The translations under genes were made by a program, and so were the position numbers. A stretch of 10,317 bases of DNA, taken from NCBI GenBank assembly GCA_015143735.1, contig VKHC01000662.1:1-10317 (forward strand), given 5' to 3'. Shown here piece after piece: positions 1 to 7,659 of the stretch. The DNA is from Synura sp. LO234KE. Lineage: Eukaryota > Sar > Synurophyceae > Synurales > Mallomonadaceae. The notes beneath the pieces were generated by a model, which saw only the letters and a list, made by a program, of their open reading frames with translations, was not told the DNA's origin and ran no database searches. The number at the start of each line of letters is the position of its first letter. The first letter of the stretch is position 1.

Positions 1-461
1 AGGGGTTCTCTAGCAAGGGATCTCCGGGGCCCGTGGACTTGGACATGTACTCCTCGGCTTTATGCCGGGTGGAGAAGAACCCAGAAAGAGATAAATATCC
101 TGGTCATCAATCCCCGAACTCAAATCTCTTCCGTTCACCCGACAATTTAGGTTTGGAGCGCAAGATTATTTAACTGCGGACCCAAATTCATCGCAGAATG
201 TTTGTATCCAAACCATCGATAATTTATTCGCCAATTTGTAATTCTTCAGATTTTTGGTTTGGTTGCAGCACTCAACCGAAAACTTCCCTCAGCAGCAAAT
301 CTTTATGGCGGCTTCACCAGTCGACGAGGAGTCTTCTCCTGAAAACTCCTCTGATCCTGAATCTTAGGTCGAATATTATACCTCTGAAGCACGCTCTAAT
401 GCGGACTTTGCTGAACATTTATGCACATCTTGTACAGCCAAATCCTTTTATATCGGCCTTG

Positions 462-503
462 AAGGAGATACCCTGCTGTGTAAAATGCAAGGAGTATCTC
501 CTT
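462..503. repeat. Perfect 10-bp inverted repeat (hairpin)
   Basis: The arms AAGGAGATAC (462-471) and GTATCTCCTT (494-503) are exact reverse complements separated by 22 nt. The hairpin lies inside the decayed reading frame at the start of the window. No T-run follows, so it does not look like a bacterial-type terminator; its role is unknown. Confidence 0.75.
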
Positions 504-1187
504 GTTGGAACTAACCTGATCTGCTAACTCTATAGAGGTACTGACGGAAATATTTCTTAGTGCTGTTCAAATTCTGGAAGTTACTCCAATCATGGGCCTC
601 TCGCAGCAATTAGACCTTCAACGCGTGCAGTCTACGTCTGAATATCATTTCACCCGACTCCTACTCGGACGAGTGCACCACGGAACTTTCGCGCCAGCAT
701 TGCACGAACAAACTCGACGTAAACGCATATCAGAAACCTTTTGCTGGAACAACCACACTTACGTCTCGAAGCATCTGTATTGCGGCGTTGTCGAGCTTTT
801 TTCAAATTACATTCAGACACTTTATGGGCGGTTAGCTCGGACTTTACTCTCATCATCAGTGCACTCTCATTTAGAGTCTTGGTATTGTTCCAAGGCACGA
901 AGTCGTCAACCCTCTGCGGGATGAACTCGTCGGATTCGTGGCACATGTGTACGCAAGGCTGGATTGCGGCCCGCCGTCGTCCTCGGGAGCACCCATCTCA
1001 CGCCTCCTTGTTCCCAGTCACGCCTGTCAACAATCATGTTGGGAGCACTAGAGTATCGGTGCCGGAGCTACGTCCCACATTGAAGGTTACAGAAATCGAG
1101 GGGTCCCTTCCCGTGACCTCGGCCACTGCAGCGGCTCACGAGGTCCAGACGCCGCAGAGTCTTACGTCAAAGCCACCTCAAGTGCTG

Positions 1188-1225
1188 AAAGACATGGAAT
1201 TATTGCAAAGACATGGAATTGTTGC
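1188..1225. repeat. Tandem duplication of a 19-bp unit
   Basis: Two adjacent 19-base copies (1188-1206 and 1207-1225) share the core AAAGACATGGAATT and differ at a single base (A/G). As 19 is not a multiple of three, the duplication shifts the reading frame of whatever coding sequence once crossed it, which fits a relic. It looks like a recent replication-slippage event. Confidence 0.85.
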
Positions 1226-1403
1226 TGGGTGTCTTCTCTGGTCATGGTCTCGGTCAGCATGGTGGGCTGCTTTCTCGAGACACGATTTGCATTGTGCCGC
1301 AGCTACTCCTCTAACACAGTCCGGCTCTGAGAAAGTGCGTGGTAAGGTCTTAAACTTACTCCTCGGTAAACTCCTAGCGAAGTCTAATGCCAAAAACCAC
1401 TGA

Positions 1404-2327
1404 GTAATTCCTAAACTTAGAGGCAGTTTCTAAGTTTCTAACTACTACCAAATACAGTTCGCTAGAGTTAGCTAAAGGCGGTAGAAACACAGTTCTAATA
1501 CCGTATCAACAGCTAAATAGTTCAGCACCAAAGACTTATTTCGCGGAAAGTTAACTTATCAATTATGTCAGCGTTCGAGAAGAAAAGAAAAAGAAGAATA
1601 CGATTTCGCGTCAGATAGCATTCAACAGAAAAATTCATGGTGACGTTCAACTGCAACAAGTTCAAGTAGTAGAGAATTAGAAGCTTTTAGGAACCTCGCG
1701 ACCAACTCCAACGATACCATAACATGATTCCATATACCTCTTTATGTGGATATCCACCTTTAAGATTATCTCGTGCCACCAAAACTCAGTGCTGAAGCCA
1801 ATTTTCAGCTCAGTAGAATAAAAGCAGAATTAGAGGTTTCAACTTGTAATAACAACAATCCGGTCATCAGTTAATTACATCGCATGAAGAAGAACGATGG
1901 AAAACGATGCATTATTTCAAGGGAACTTCCCCTCAACAGAATTACACTTTTTGATTTAAGTCGTAATTGCTCTGTATACGTTCGTCAGAAACTGTTCGGC
2001 CTTGGCGAAAATTTCGAAAATATTTGATCATCGAAAAACATGAAAAGCTCAATAACCAGGATGAGTTAGGACTTGAAACAAGTTTCATAATGCTTGTTTG
2101 GTTTGCCAGTCTATGAAATAATAAGAAATGTTGCGAGAAATGATAAGTTGAAAATTTAGGAAAATGCAGGTAAAGTTAAAAAATTGAAAAATTGAACTTT
2201 TGATATAGTTGAGTAATGACAAAACTATTTGTAGATATAAATATCATTCTCCTCCCCAATGAACACATTCAGAGCTCAATTCACATCTCCCTTCTAAACA
2301 ATTCAAAATTTGAAAAATCGGTTTCAG
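1404..2327. other. AT-rich stretch without a supportable gene
   Basis: This stretch has stops in all frames. A 22-nt purine run lies at 1577-1598 (GAGAAGAAAAGAAAAAGAAG plus AA); it is not followed by a TG dinucleotide, so it is a poor match to an LTR polypurine tract. One forward frame (positions 0 modulo 3) has about half the expected number of stops between 1541 and 2030, which is within chance. The end (about 2160-2327) may contain the upstream intron of the following gene: a donor-like CAG/GTAAAG lies at 2171 and an acceptor TTTCAG ends at 2327, but no upstream exon could be fixed. Confidence 0.5.
1413..1437. repeat. Perfect 8-bp inverted repeat
   Basis: AAACTTAG (1413-1420) and CTAAGTTT (1430-1437) are exact reverse complements with a 9-nt loop, just past the end of the GC-richer block. 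It is short and may be chance. Confidence 0.6.
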
Positions 2328-2929
2328 CCCCAAAATTTTTGATCTCGATGAACTTGATGAAATGGTCAATATAACTTTGCAAATAACTCAGGTAATGATG
2401 ATAAATTAACAACCCATCGAAAAATCAACTGAACTTGCTTTATTTCAGAAATTTCCCAGCTTCCAAATTTTGACCCTCAACGATCAACAAACCATGACCC
2501 TCAACGATCAACAAACCATTACTCGTTCAACTGATCCATTGATGCAGGTAAGATTGAATACACATAACACCTGTCCCCCATCACGATTTACTCGTTGATC
2601 CATCAATAGATCGCCTTGAAAGGGCTCCAAAGTCACCTAAGCTCCTAACCCTCCAGATACGCCATCTACTACGTCATCCTCAACTTGAACTACATGTCAC
2701 CTCCAAACCGCAATTATCCCTGCACTTCATTTACATCATTCAACACGATTTCTCTGCAGATTCAACTGTAGTATCGCCTCCTAGCGTCCGGAAAAGCTCC
2801 AAACGTCCAGCCATCCAAGCATCCCTCAGGAGTAGCTGCAGGTTACTGGTGAGCCTCCTGCCGCGATACCTAGCCACGCCTCTTACCACTTACTCCTGTT
2901 GTTATTGCCACATCCCCCGCTGCTCGTAA
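2328..2929 (+). CDS. Candidate spliced gene, 3' exons only; product unknown
   Basis: Exon 2328-2391 encodes PKIFDLDELDEMVNITLQIT plus Q. It ends in CAG before intron 2392-2448 (GTAATG...TATTTCAG, 57 nt). Exon 2449-2547 is exactly 33 codons and contains TLNDQQTM followed by TLNDQQTI, then ends STDPLMQ with a strong donor CAG/GTAAGA. Two acceptors are in frame. TCAATAG at 2609 gives a short tail IALKGLQSHLSS and a stop at 2646. CTCCAG at 2656, with a CTAAC branch-point-like site at 2645-2649, gives exon 2657-2929 (90 codons beginning IRHLLRHPQLEL, stop TAA 2927). A third reading is a one-base frameshift, since the frame of the last exon is already open from about 2558 (HDLLVDPSIDRLERAP). The 5' end is unresolved: the phase needs two bases from an upstream exon. 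No domain or signal peptide is recognised. The phase agreement across two introns is the main support. Confidence 0.4.
2392..2448 (+). other. Predicted intron, 57 nt
   Basis: The donor is CAG/GTAATG and the acceptor TTTATTTCAG, with an ACTGAAC branch-like sequence about 20 nt before the acceptor. Removing it joins two open exons in phase 0. The pyrimidine-rich acceptor is on the plus strand, which fixes the orientation. Confidence 0.45.
2471..2518 (+). repeat. Exact tandem duplication of a 24-bp unit, in frame
   Basis: Two identical 24-base copies (2471-2494 and 2495-2518; core CCTCAACGATCAACAAACCA) lie inside the second predicted exon. Each encodes eight residues, so the protein reads TLNDQQTM then TLNDQQTI. 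No base differs, so the duplication is recent, and its length keeps the frame. Confidence 0.9.
2548..2656 (+). other. Predicted intron, 109 nt (alternative acceptor gives 62 nt)
   Basis: The donor GTAAGA is near consensus. The 3' end could be CAATAG (2609) or CTCCAG (2656); the second has a CTAAC branch-like site at 2645-2649 followed by pyrimidines. Both keep phase 0 but give different C-termini. Confidence 0.35.
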
Positions 2930-3071
2930 CGTCGCCACTCTTGCTCCTTGCCCTTCTCTATGCCTCTTGACTCGTGCGTGCCCGTCATGCTTGCACCGTC
3001 TGATCGTTCAGGACACTCCTCCCATACAACACACATACATGTCATGCCTTGCACAAAACGTCATTCCAATC
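2930..3071. other. C-rich stretch without a supportable gene
   Basis: This continues the strong C-over-G bias of the gene upstream. A plus-strand frame (positions 0 modulo 3) remains open here with alanine, proline and leucine codons but has no start or splice signal that I can defend. It could be 3' untranslated sequence or part of a long terminal repeat bounded by the palindrome that follows. Confidence 0.35.
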
Positions 3072-3088
3072 ATGTTACATGATGTAAC
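3072..3088. repeat. Perfect 17-bp palindrome, possible LTR boundary
   Basis: TGTTACAT (3072-3079), one G, then ATGTAACA (3081-3088). Retrotransposon LTRs start TG and end CA, often as TGTTACA or TGTAACA. On the minus strand, a G-rich GGCGGGTG immediately precedes TGTTACATC, as a short polypurine tract would precede a 3' LTR. On the plus strand, TGTAACACACCCG followed by a TATTTAAAA box also resembles an LTR start. No second LTR copy, primer-binding site or pol sequence is seen, so the palindrome is certain and the LTR reading is a guess. Confidence 0.4.
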
Positions 3089-3614
3089 ACACCCGCCGCG
3101 ATCATAACCATATTTAAAAAGAACTTATTGCAATTATTTATTGTTGCTACTTAACCTACCTAATTATTAGTAATCTCAGAGAGATGTACCCAGCAATTGA
3201 AGTAGAAGTGAGTGTAGATTAGAAACAAAATTGTAGCGAGTGTTACCGCACTAATTAAAATCCAGCCGTTAATTACGGATGGCTCCCGGTGATGGAGACA
3301 CGCCACCTACTGAGCAGTCGACTAGCGTAGGAACAGAGTACTAGAAGAGTGGTCCGTACAGTAAATTTAGATAGCAGGTACATACAATAACCAGTAGTAT
3401 ATTATGCAGTCGCTACGCTGCAACAGCATTTGTTGTGATTTGGCAAGAACTGTCTTACCTCTGCGTCGCTAAAGCGATGCTAGTTGAGTAGGAATGTTGT
3501 CCCCCGGGGGTGGTATGCGGGGGCCGTTGTTTCGTACTAATCACTTCCGGGCGAGGACTTTACCACGCTTACGGGAGGAGCATTGGTACGGAGCTTGCCA
3601 GTGTGCCAAAAGAG
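3089..3614. other. Non-genic stretch with TATA-like box and small hairpins
   Basis: No convincing gene. A TATTTAAAA box lies near 3112-3120. Small inverted repeats are CAACA/TGTTG at 3421-3435 and GCGTCGCT-AA-AGCGATGC at 3463-3480 (7 of 8 pairs, plus one wobble). There is an exact CCCCCGGGGG palindrome at 3501-3510, followed by a G-rich patch to about 3525. These could be part of an LTR or a structured transcript; no known RNA family is recognised. Confidence 0.4.
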
Positions 3615-3842
3615 TCAATTCTTCCCCAAGACTAGTATGGATCTAAGAAACGCTCTGGAAGGATTTGTTCTGATATTTGTAAGGTGACCTTTGGCACTAC
3701 CAAAACTCCTTACACGAATCCCGATAATTTTGATTAGAGGATCTGCTTCCAAGCTTCCAACTATCTTAAATTGCACTTCACCTAAGCTAGTTGACGACTG
3801 CTGATTACGAACAATCGAACTTGGTTCACTAAACCGCCACAA
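3615..3842 (-). CDS. Weak small ORF, unknown
   Basis: A minus-strand frame of 75 codons from a TTG, with no in-frame ATG start that I can find. It contains SSTSLGEVQFKIVGSLEADP and LIKIIGIRVRSFGSAKGHL and has a stop at its low-coordinate end. Composition is balanced, but the plus strand is about equally coding-like here. It could be an exon of a spliced gene or chance. No neighbour supports it. Confidence 0.15.
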   Translation of the reverse strand: MWRFSEPSSIVRNQQSSTSLGEVQFKIVGSLEADPLIKIIGIRVRSFGSAKGHLTNIRTNPSRAFLRSILVLGKN

Positions 3843-5160
3843 ACGAACGACTAAACACCAAAAACCAATTTAGCCAAAGTAGTAAAGTAATTACGTAAGC
3901 TCGTTGAGGGTATCCAACTAAGTGGGATCATACAGACGTCAAACAGTTAAAGCTTGAGTTTAAAATTTTCACGGAACTAAAAAACTTACCACATTTGATC
4001 ACCGCATGGAATGAAGTAACATGCCAATTTCATCTCCAGCATCAAATTCAATAATGATTGCAAAAATCATGTCAGGTATATATATATATATATATTTTCA
4101 CTTTTCGCACAGCGATAAAATGATCATGGCAGGTCAAAGTTGTCAAGAATATAGCAACGAACAATCAGCAAATATAGTTGATTGATAAGAACAAATGGTC
4201 TGAGGGAGCCATCGATGTCCACCAGTCGTGATAATTACGATAAAGTACCGAAATTTGGGCTCCAAACCAGAATAATGATGGATCTTCACGAGTTTAGCTC
4301 CAAACAACCTCAAATTTTAATGCAATCTATCTGTTTTCATTTTGTAATATGATCAAAGTTAGTATTTATTGAAACTACAAGTTTATTTGGATGATTCTCT
4401 GCCGAGTTGAGTCTAAAACCTTTGCGTCATAGCCGTATTTTATCCACCACGCGTATTCTTAAACAAGATCGAAGTCTACGTGAATTTAACCCCTCCAACA
4501 TCATGTCCGGCTATAAATCTGATCAAAATGCGTTTGCAATGCATCATATGACAATTTCCTGGACTATAGCCACCATATCCCTGTATTGCAACTGCTGACA
4601 TTTAACATCCCTAACATTCTTGAAATACATTCTCGCCAATAGTCATCATGCGCATCATAAATTACCTCCTAAACGCTTTGAGGGCCTCAATCTTTTTCCG
4701 AATGATTCAAAAACGATTCAGACGGCACCCTGGCGACCGTTGTAATTTTGCACCATTTTGACTCTGATACGCAACTCACCCGAAATCGCTGCAATATGTA
4801 AGCCCAAGAAATCTTTTCCTAACATGTTTACTAAAATTGGTAAAATTCACTTGTAGCTTCTTCTAGTCGTCCTAGCCATGACTAAAATGGACGGTTTATT
4901 AGCAGCGGGCACATAAAAAATATCGGCACGTAAGGGCGTCCAGGTATCAAGTAGCTCATATTAAGCTAGTGATACTACTAACGCGGAAGCGTTGTGGCTG
5001 TTTACTAAGAAAGTTCATGAAACAGTCGCCAATTACGGAAACATTCCCTATCCAAAGTAGACAGACTAGTTAGTTGTTCTGACTCTAAAATAGACATAGA
5101 AACTATAAGCAGATTTTGCAAATTTGATACCCGCATCGCCTGTTCTTTCATTGAAGCTCA
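3843..5160. other. AT-rich intergenic stretch
   Basis: Stops are frequent in all frames. A 63-codon ORF at 4407-4598 has low-complexity composition and no supporting signal, so it is treated as chance. No RNA gene box or splice-signal pair is convincing. The TA microsatellite listed separately is the only clear element. GC rises slightly after about 4860. Confidence 0.5.
4077..4095. repeat. (TA)n microsatellite
   Basis: Nine and a half TA units run uninterrupted, flanked by CAGG and TTTTCAC. It is a simple repeat likely to be length-polymorphic. Confidence 0.95.
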
Positions 5161-5811
5161 GAGTTAACTGTCAGATTTCTTGAATTAGGAGACAATGAAA
5201 TGGACTCCATTCATGCATCCTGCGATAACTATTCAACATCTTTGTCACCGAGGCGGTCGTTGCTTAGGTCGGAAGACGTCAATTTACTGAAGTGAGGCAA
5301 CGGATGACCGCTTTCAAACTCGAGAGAAGCAAGAACGCAACAAGGCTAGATTATGATAGGTTTACTAAGCCATAGGGCTTTCCTTATGCATGTGAACCAC
5401 CTGAATGCGGACGAACTGGCGAGGAGGAATGGTGTGGCTACTTTTTTGCGTTCGACTGGTGCAATTGAGCACTGGACTGGAAGCGACCCAAAACTAGAAC
5501 AGGAGATTTGAGGATGGCTGAGATCTTTGATGCTTAGAATGTGCTTGGCACAAAGAGGGGGTTGGTTTAGGTCATCGTATTCCGCTTGCCCAAAACCGCT
5601 GCTAGCGTGCTGTTGTTTAGCACATAGGGGTGCTTACCTAGAACTGTCATATTACTTGGTTCATACGCTTCGAAACTTAGCTAAATTTTTACTGTTAAAC
5701 AAACTGAAGTACTCTTTTTCTGTCACATGTGCACCTTCAGCAGGATCGTCGAACGCAGACAGTGAAATAGCAAGTGTGCAGGGAAAGAATTTGAATAAGT
5801 CTTTAATTTGA
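5161..5811 (+). pseudogene. Broken coding-like region, unknown family
   Basis: Three overlapping open pieces suggest one decayed ORF with frameshifts. Frame 1 at 5161-5292 reads ELTVRFLELGDNEMDSIHAS and ends TGA. Frame 3 from 5268 to a TAG at 5535 includes TEVRQRMTAFKLERSKNATR and ACEPPECGRTGEEEWCGYFF, with stops at 5373 (TAG between KP and GFPY, possibly a former Trp codon) and 5466. Frame 1 from ATG 5353 to TGA 5809 has a single stop (5509) in about 154 codons and ends GSSNADSEIASVQGKNLNKS. The frame 3 and frame 1 pieces compete over 5353-5535, so the true frame is undecided. No domain is recognised; cysteine-rich patches occur in both frames. Chance openness cannot be excluded. Confidence 0.25.
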
Positions 5812-6030
5812 AATACATATTTGAACTTTCCCTTTAATGATATGGGTGAATTTAAATAAATGAGAAAGTCAAATCAATATCAAAGTTTTAAAAGAACAAC
5901 TTCTCAGTTTCGTGGAGGACGGGTTCGATGAGGTTATAAGATATTGCTTTTGGTAAATGGAATTATACCTACGATGGTGCAGTTGGAGACTTGGTCACGG
6001 GTTTACACGTATTCTCCTCATCATCATGAA

Positions 6031-6237
6031 TTACAATCGCCAGTTGAGATAGGTTATCATTTGATTTATCGTAAATCCGCATACCATTATCACCTCATAT
6101 TTTCCTATGGAGACCTCATCACTAAAGTGTTTGTTACAAAAATAGTAGCCAGGGATTGTTAAGCAAACGCAAGCATAAGGTGCGGCTAAGAGCGTCTTCA
6201 CATCCTCGTACACAACTGAACGATGACCCTCCTGCAA
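6031..6237 (-). CDS. Possible exon or ORF fragment on the minus strand, unknown
   Basis: This minus-strand frame reads EGHRSVVYEDVKTLLAAPYA, then CVCLTIPGYYFCNKHFSDEV, ending NWRL and a stop. About 20 of 65 codons start with G, as real coding sequence often does. There is no ATG at its head; instead the sequence TTTAATTGCAG directly precedes GAGGGTCATCG and would serve as a splice acceptor. No upstream exon in matching phase was fixed. A plus-strand ORF (5944-6162, starting LLVNGIIPTMVQ) overlaps and looks less coding-like. No domain is recognised. Confidence 0.2.
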   Translation of the reverse strand: MQEGHRSVVYEDVKTLLAAPYACVCLTIPGYYFCNKHFSDEVSIGKYEVIMVCGFTINQMITYLNWRL

Positions 6238-6351
6238 TTAAATGTAATTACCGTGGCTCATCTAACCAAAGCTGTTCGTTTCTATATCGACCAAATACGT
6301 GACTGTCAACTCGAATCCTATTGATCAAGACATGTGGTGGATGGAGTGTAG

Positions 6352-6750
6352 CTGTGCGGGAAATCGATGGGTACAGTAGATTTGTTGTGGTCAGATAAGC
6401 TACTGCGCATGTCTTTATCTTAATCAGCCTTCGTCACCGTGTGCAATAAGAGGTGCTCGAGTACTGAGAACGTGACCTTTGATATCGTACACCGACAATG
6501 GAATGACACTTCTGCTGCATATGGGTCGGGTCGTAGTACGCATAGGGGAGTCCTACTGGTCTTGACAATGGCCATAGAGGCCGTGGGAATCAGAAATTTA
6601 AGATCTTATCCATATCCCTCTGTGAACACATAGACATTTGTCGTCCTTATCAGTCTGAAATCATGGTATCGCTTACAAACTGATGATCGTGCTGGAATTG
6701 TTGCTCAACCGATAGTACAGAGCACCGGAATCCCAAACATCTTGAAGTAA
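6352..6750 (+). pseudogene. Short broken coding-like frame, unknown
   Basis: One frame has just two stops (6418 and 6631) in about 132 codons. It includes ENVTFDIVHRQWNDTSAAYG, then TMAIEAVGIRNLRS, and after the second stop RLQTDDRAGIVAQPIV. G-first codons are common. No start, splice signal or motif settles its identity. It may be another relic of the same kind as those on either side, or chance. Confidence 0.2.
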
Positions 6751-7659
6751 ATCTTGACCTCCTAGGAATAGAAATGTCAAAGGTATTAGACTAACCTTTT
6801 TTAGGCAAGAAAATTTGCGCTGAAGACTCAATAGGGAGGAGTGTTAGTATACGATTTATGCCGACAAAAAATTATTCGGTGGTGCGAGGAGAGTTGATAG
6901 TTTGGTGAGAGGTGCGGTGTTTCCCAGCAGTAGTCCGCTTATTGAAAACTAATCCTTGTATTGGAAATTTTTTTGGGAAAATGACATCTCGACAATAACC
7001 TATTGTGACCTTTAGAATCGATTGTGGTGAGCCATCCTGCGTTATATGTCACAGTTAACTACATTTAATCGTCGCGCTGGTGCTTGTAGTTCATTTTTAA
7101 CGTTAGCGAAATCTGACCTGGTGCAAAGTGGTGGCAACTAAATGAACTTGTGTTGTACTTCCTACTGTACAGAAAACTCTCGGCGGCTTGATTGTTACTG
7201 CGGTGCATGCTTCATCGTGCTCTGTTAGTACAGGATTTTATCCATAATACACAATAATGATGACTTTTGAGAAAATTGATTTAGATGACGAAAACGTACG
7301 ATGTACCAACGCCTTATCATTACTGCCTCTCCTTTACTTGGGCATTATTAACGTCACATATGATGTTAGTCTCGATGGAATGACGAGGAGACTCCTCCAT
7401 TCGTACCACGGCTAGTTTCGGCGGGTATGCAGTATTCCTAACGTCAGTCATAGTTCATCTATTCTATTTTGCCTTCCTCGAATACGGTAAAGAGTCAGGG
7501 TAACAGGGACCTTTTCGCCTTCATACAATTTCGGTTCGGAGCTTCTTGCAATCTTATTTTCCCAAACGTAACTCGGCCTGCCGAGAGTAACAGCAATAGA
7601 TTTTCTGAAAACTGCGCAGCTTCTGTTGAATTACTGCTCTTTTGGTTTCAACTCTGTAG
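6751..7659. other. Stretch without a supportable gene
   Basis: No frame is open long enough to matter except a 65-codon piece at 7469-7666 (GNRDLFAFIQFRFGASCNLI). Its ACAATTT-GGTT-GGAGC word resembles one near 143-160, but I could not extend the similarity reliably. No repeats or RNA boxes were seen. Confidence 0.4.

Larger units (their letters stand above)
95..1330 (+). pseudogene. Decayed coding region, unknown family, 5' side possibly cut by the window edge
   Basis: One frame (codons starting at positions 2 modulo 3) has only nine internal stops in about 411 codons (239, 365, 512, 533, 542, 611, 833, 872, 1049) before a TGA at 1328; roughly 22 would be expected at this composition. Several segments have natural composition and many G-first codons: an acidic, serine-rich piece near 305-364 (MAASPVDEESSPENSS), and 893-970 (RHEVVNPLRDELVGF). 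The first 150 bases also read in the neighbouring frame (GPVDLDMYSSALCRVEKNPE), suggesting an early frameshift. No catalytic motif, zinc knuckle or domain is recognised. A gag-like transposon ORF is possible but unproven; it could also be a non-coding GC-rich block. A competing frame is open from 723 to 1403, but a 19-bp duplication inside it argues against either frame being intact today. Confidence 0.3.

Noticed and set aside
741-1403. Longest open stretch (220 codons from a TTG, open from 723)
   Set aside because: It has no ATG at its head, a 19-bp frame-shifting duplication inside it, and poorer composition than the neighbouring frame over 893-1190. In a GC-richer block a stretch this long is only marginally unlikely by chance.
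1577-1598. Purine run as a retrotransposon polypurine tract
   Set aside because: It is not followed by TG, and no LTR-like sequence or repeated end is seen nearby.
4407-4598. 63-codon plus-strand ORF
   Set aside because: It is short, in AT-rich DNA, has no splice or codon-bias support, and its length is expected by chance.
5920-5940. GGGTTCGATGAGG as a tRNA B-box
   Set aside because: The B-box consensus GGTTCGANNCC is not completed, and no A-box or cloverleaf could be built upstream.
143-7560. Apparent similarity between about 143-160 and 7529-7546 as two copies of one element
   Set aside because: Only a word of about 18 bases matches well; the flanks could not be aligned convincingly by eye.
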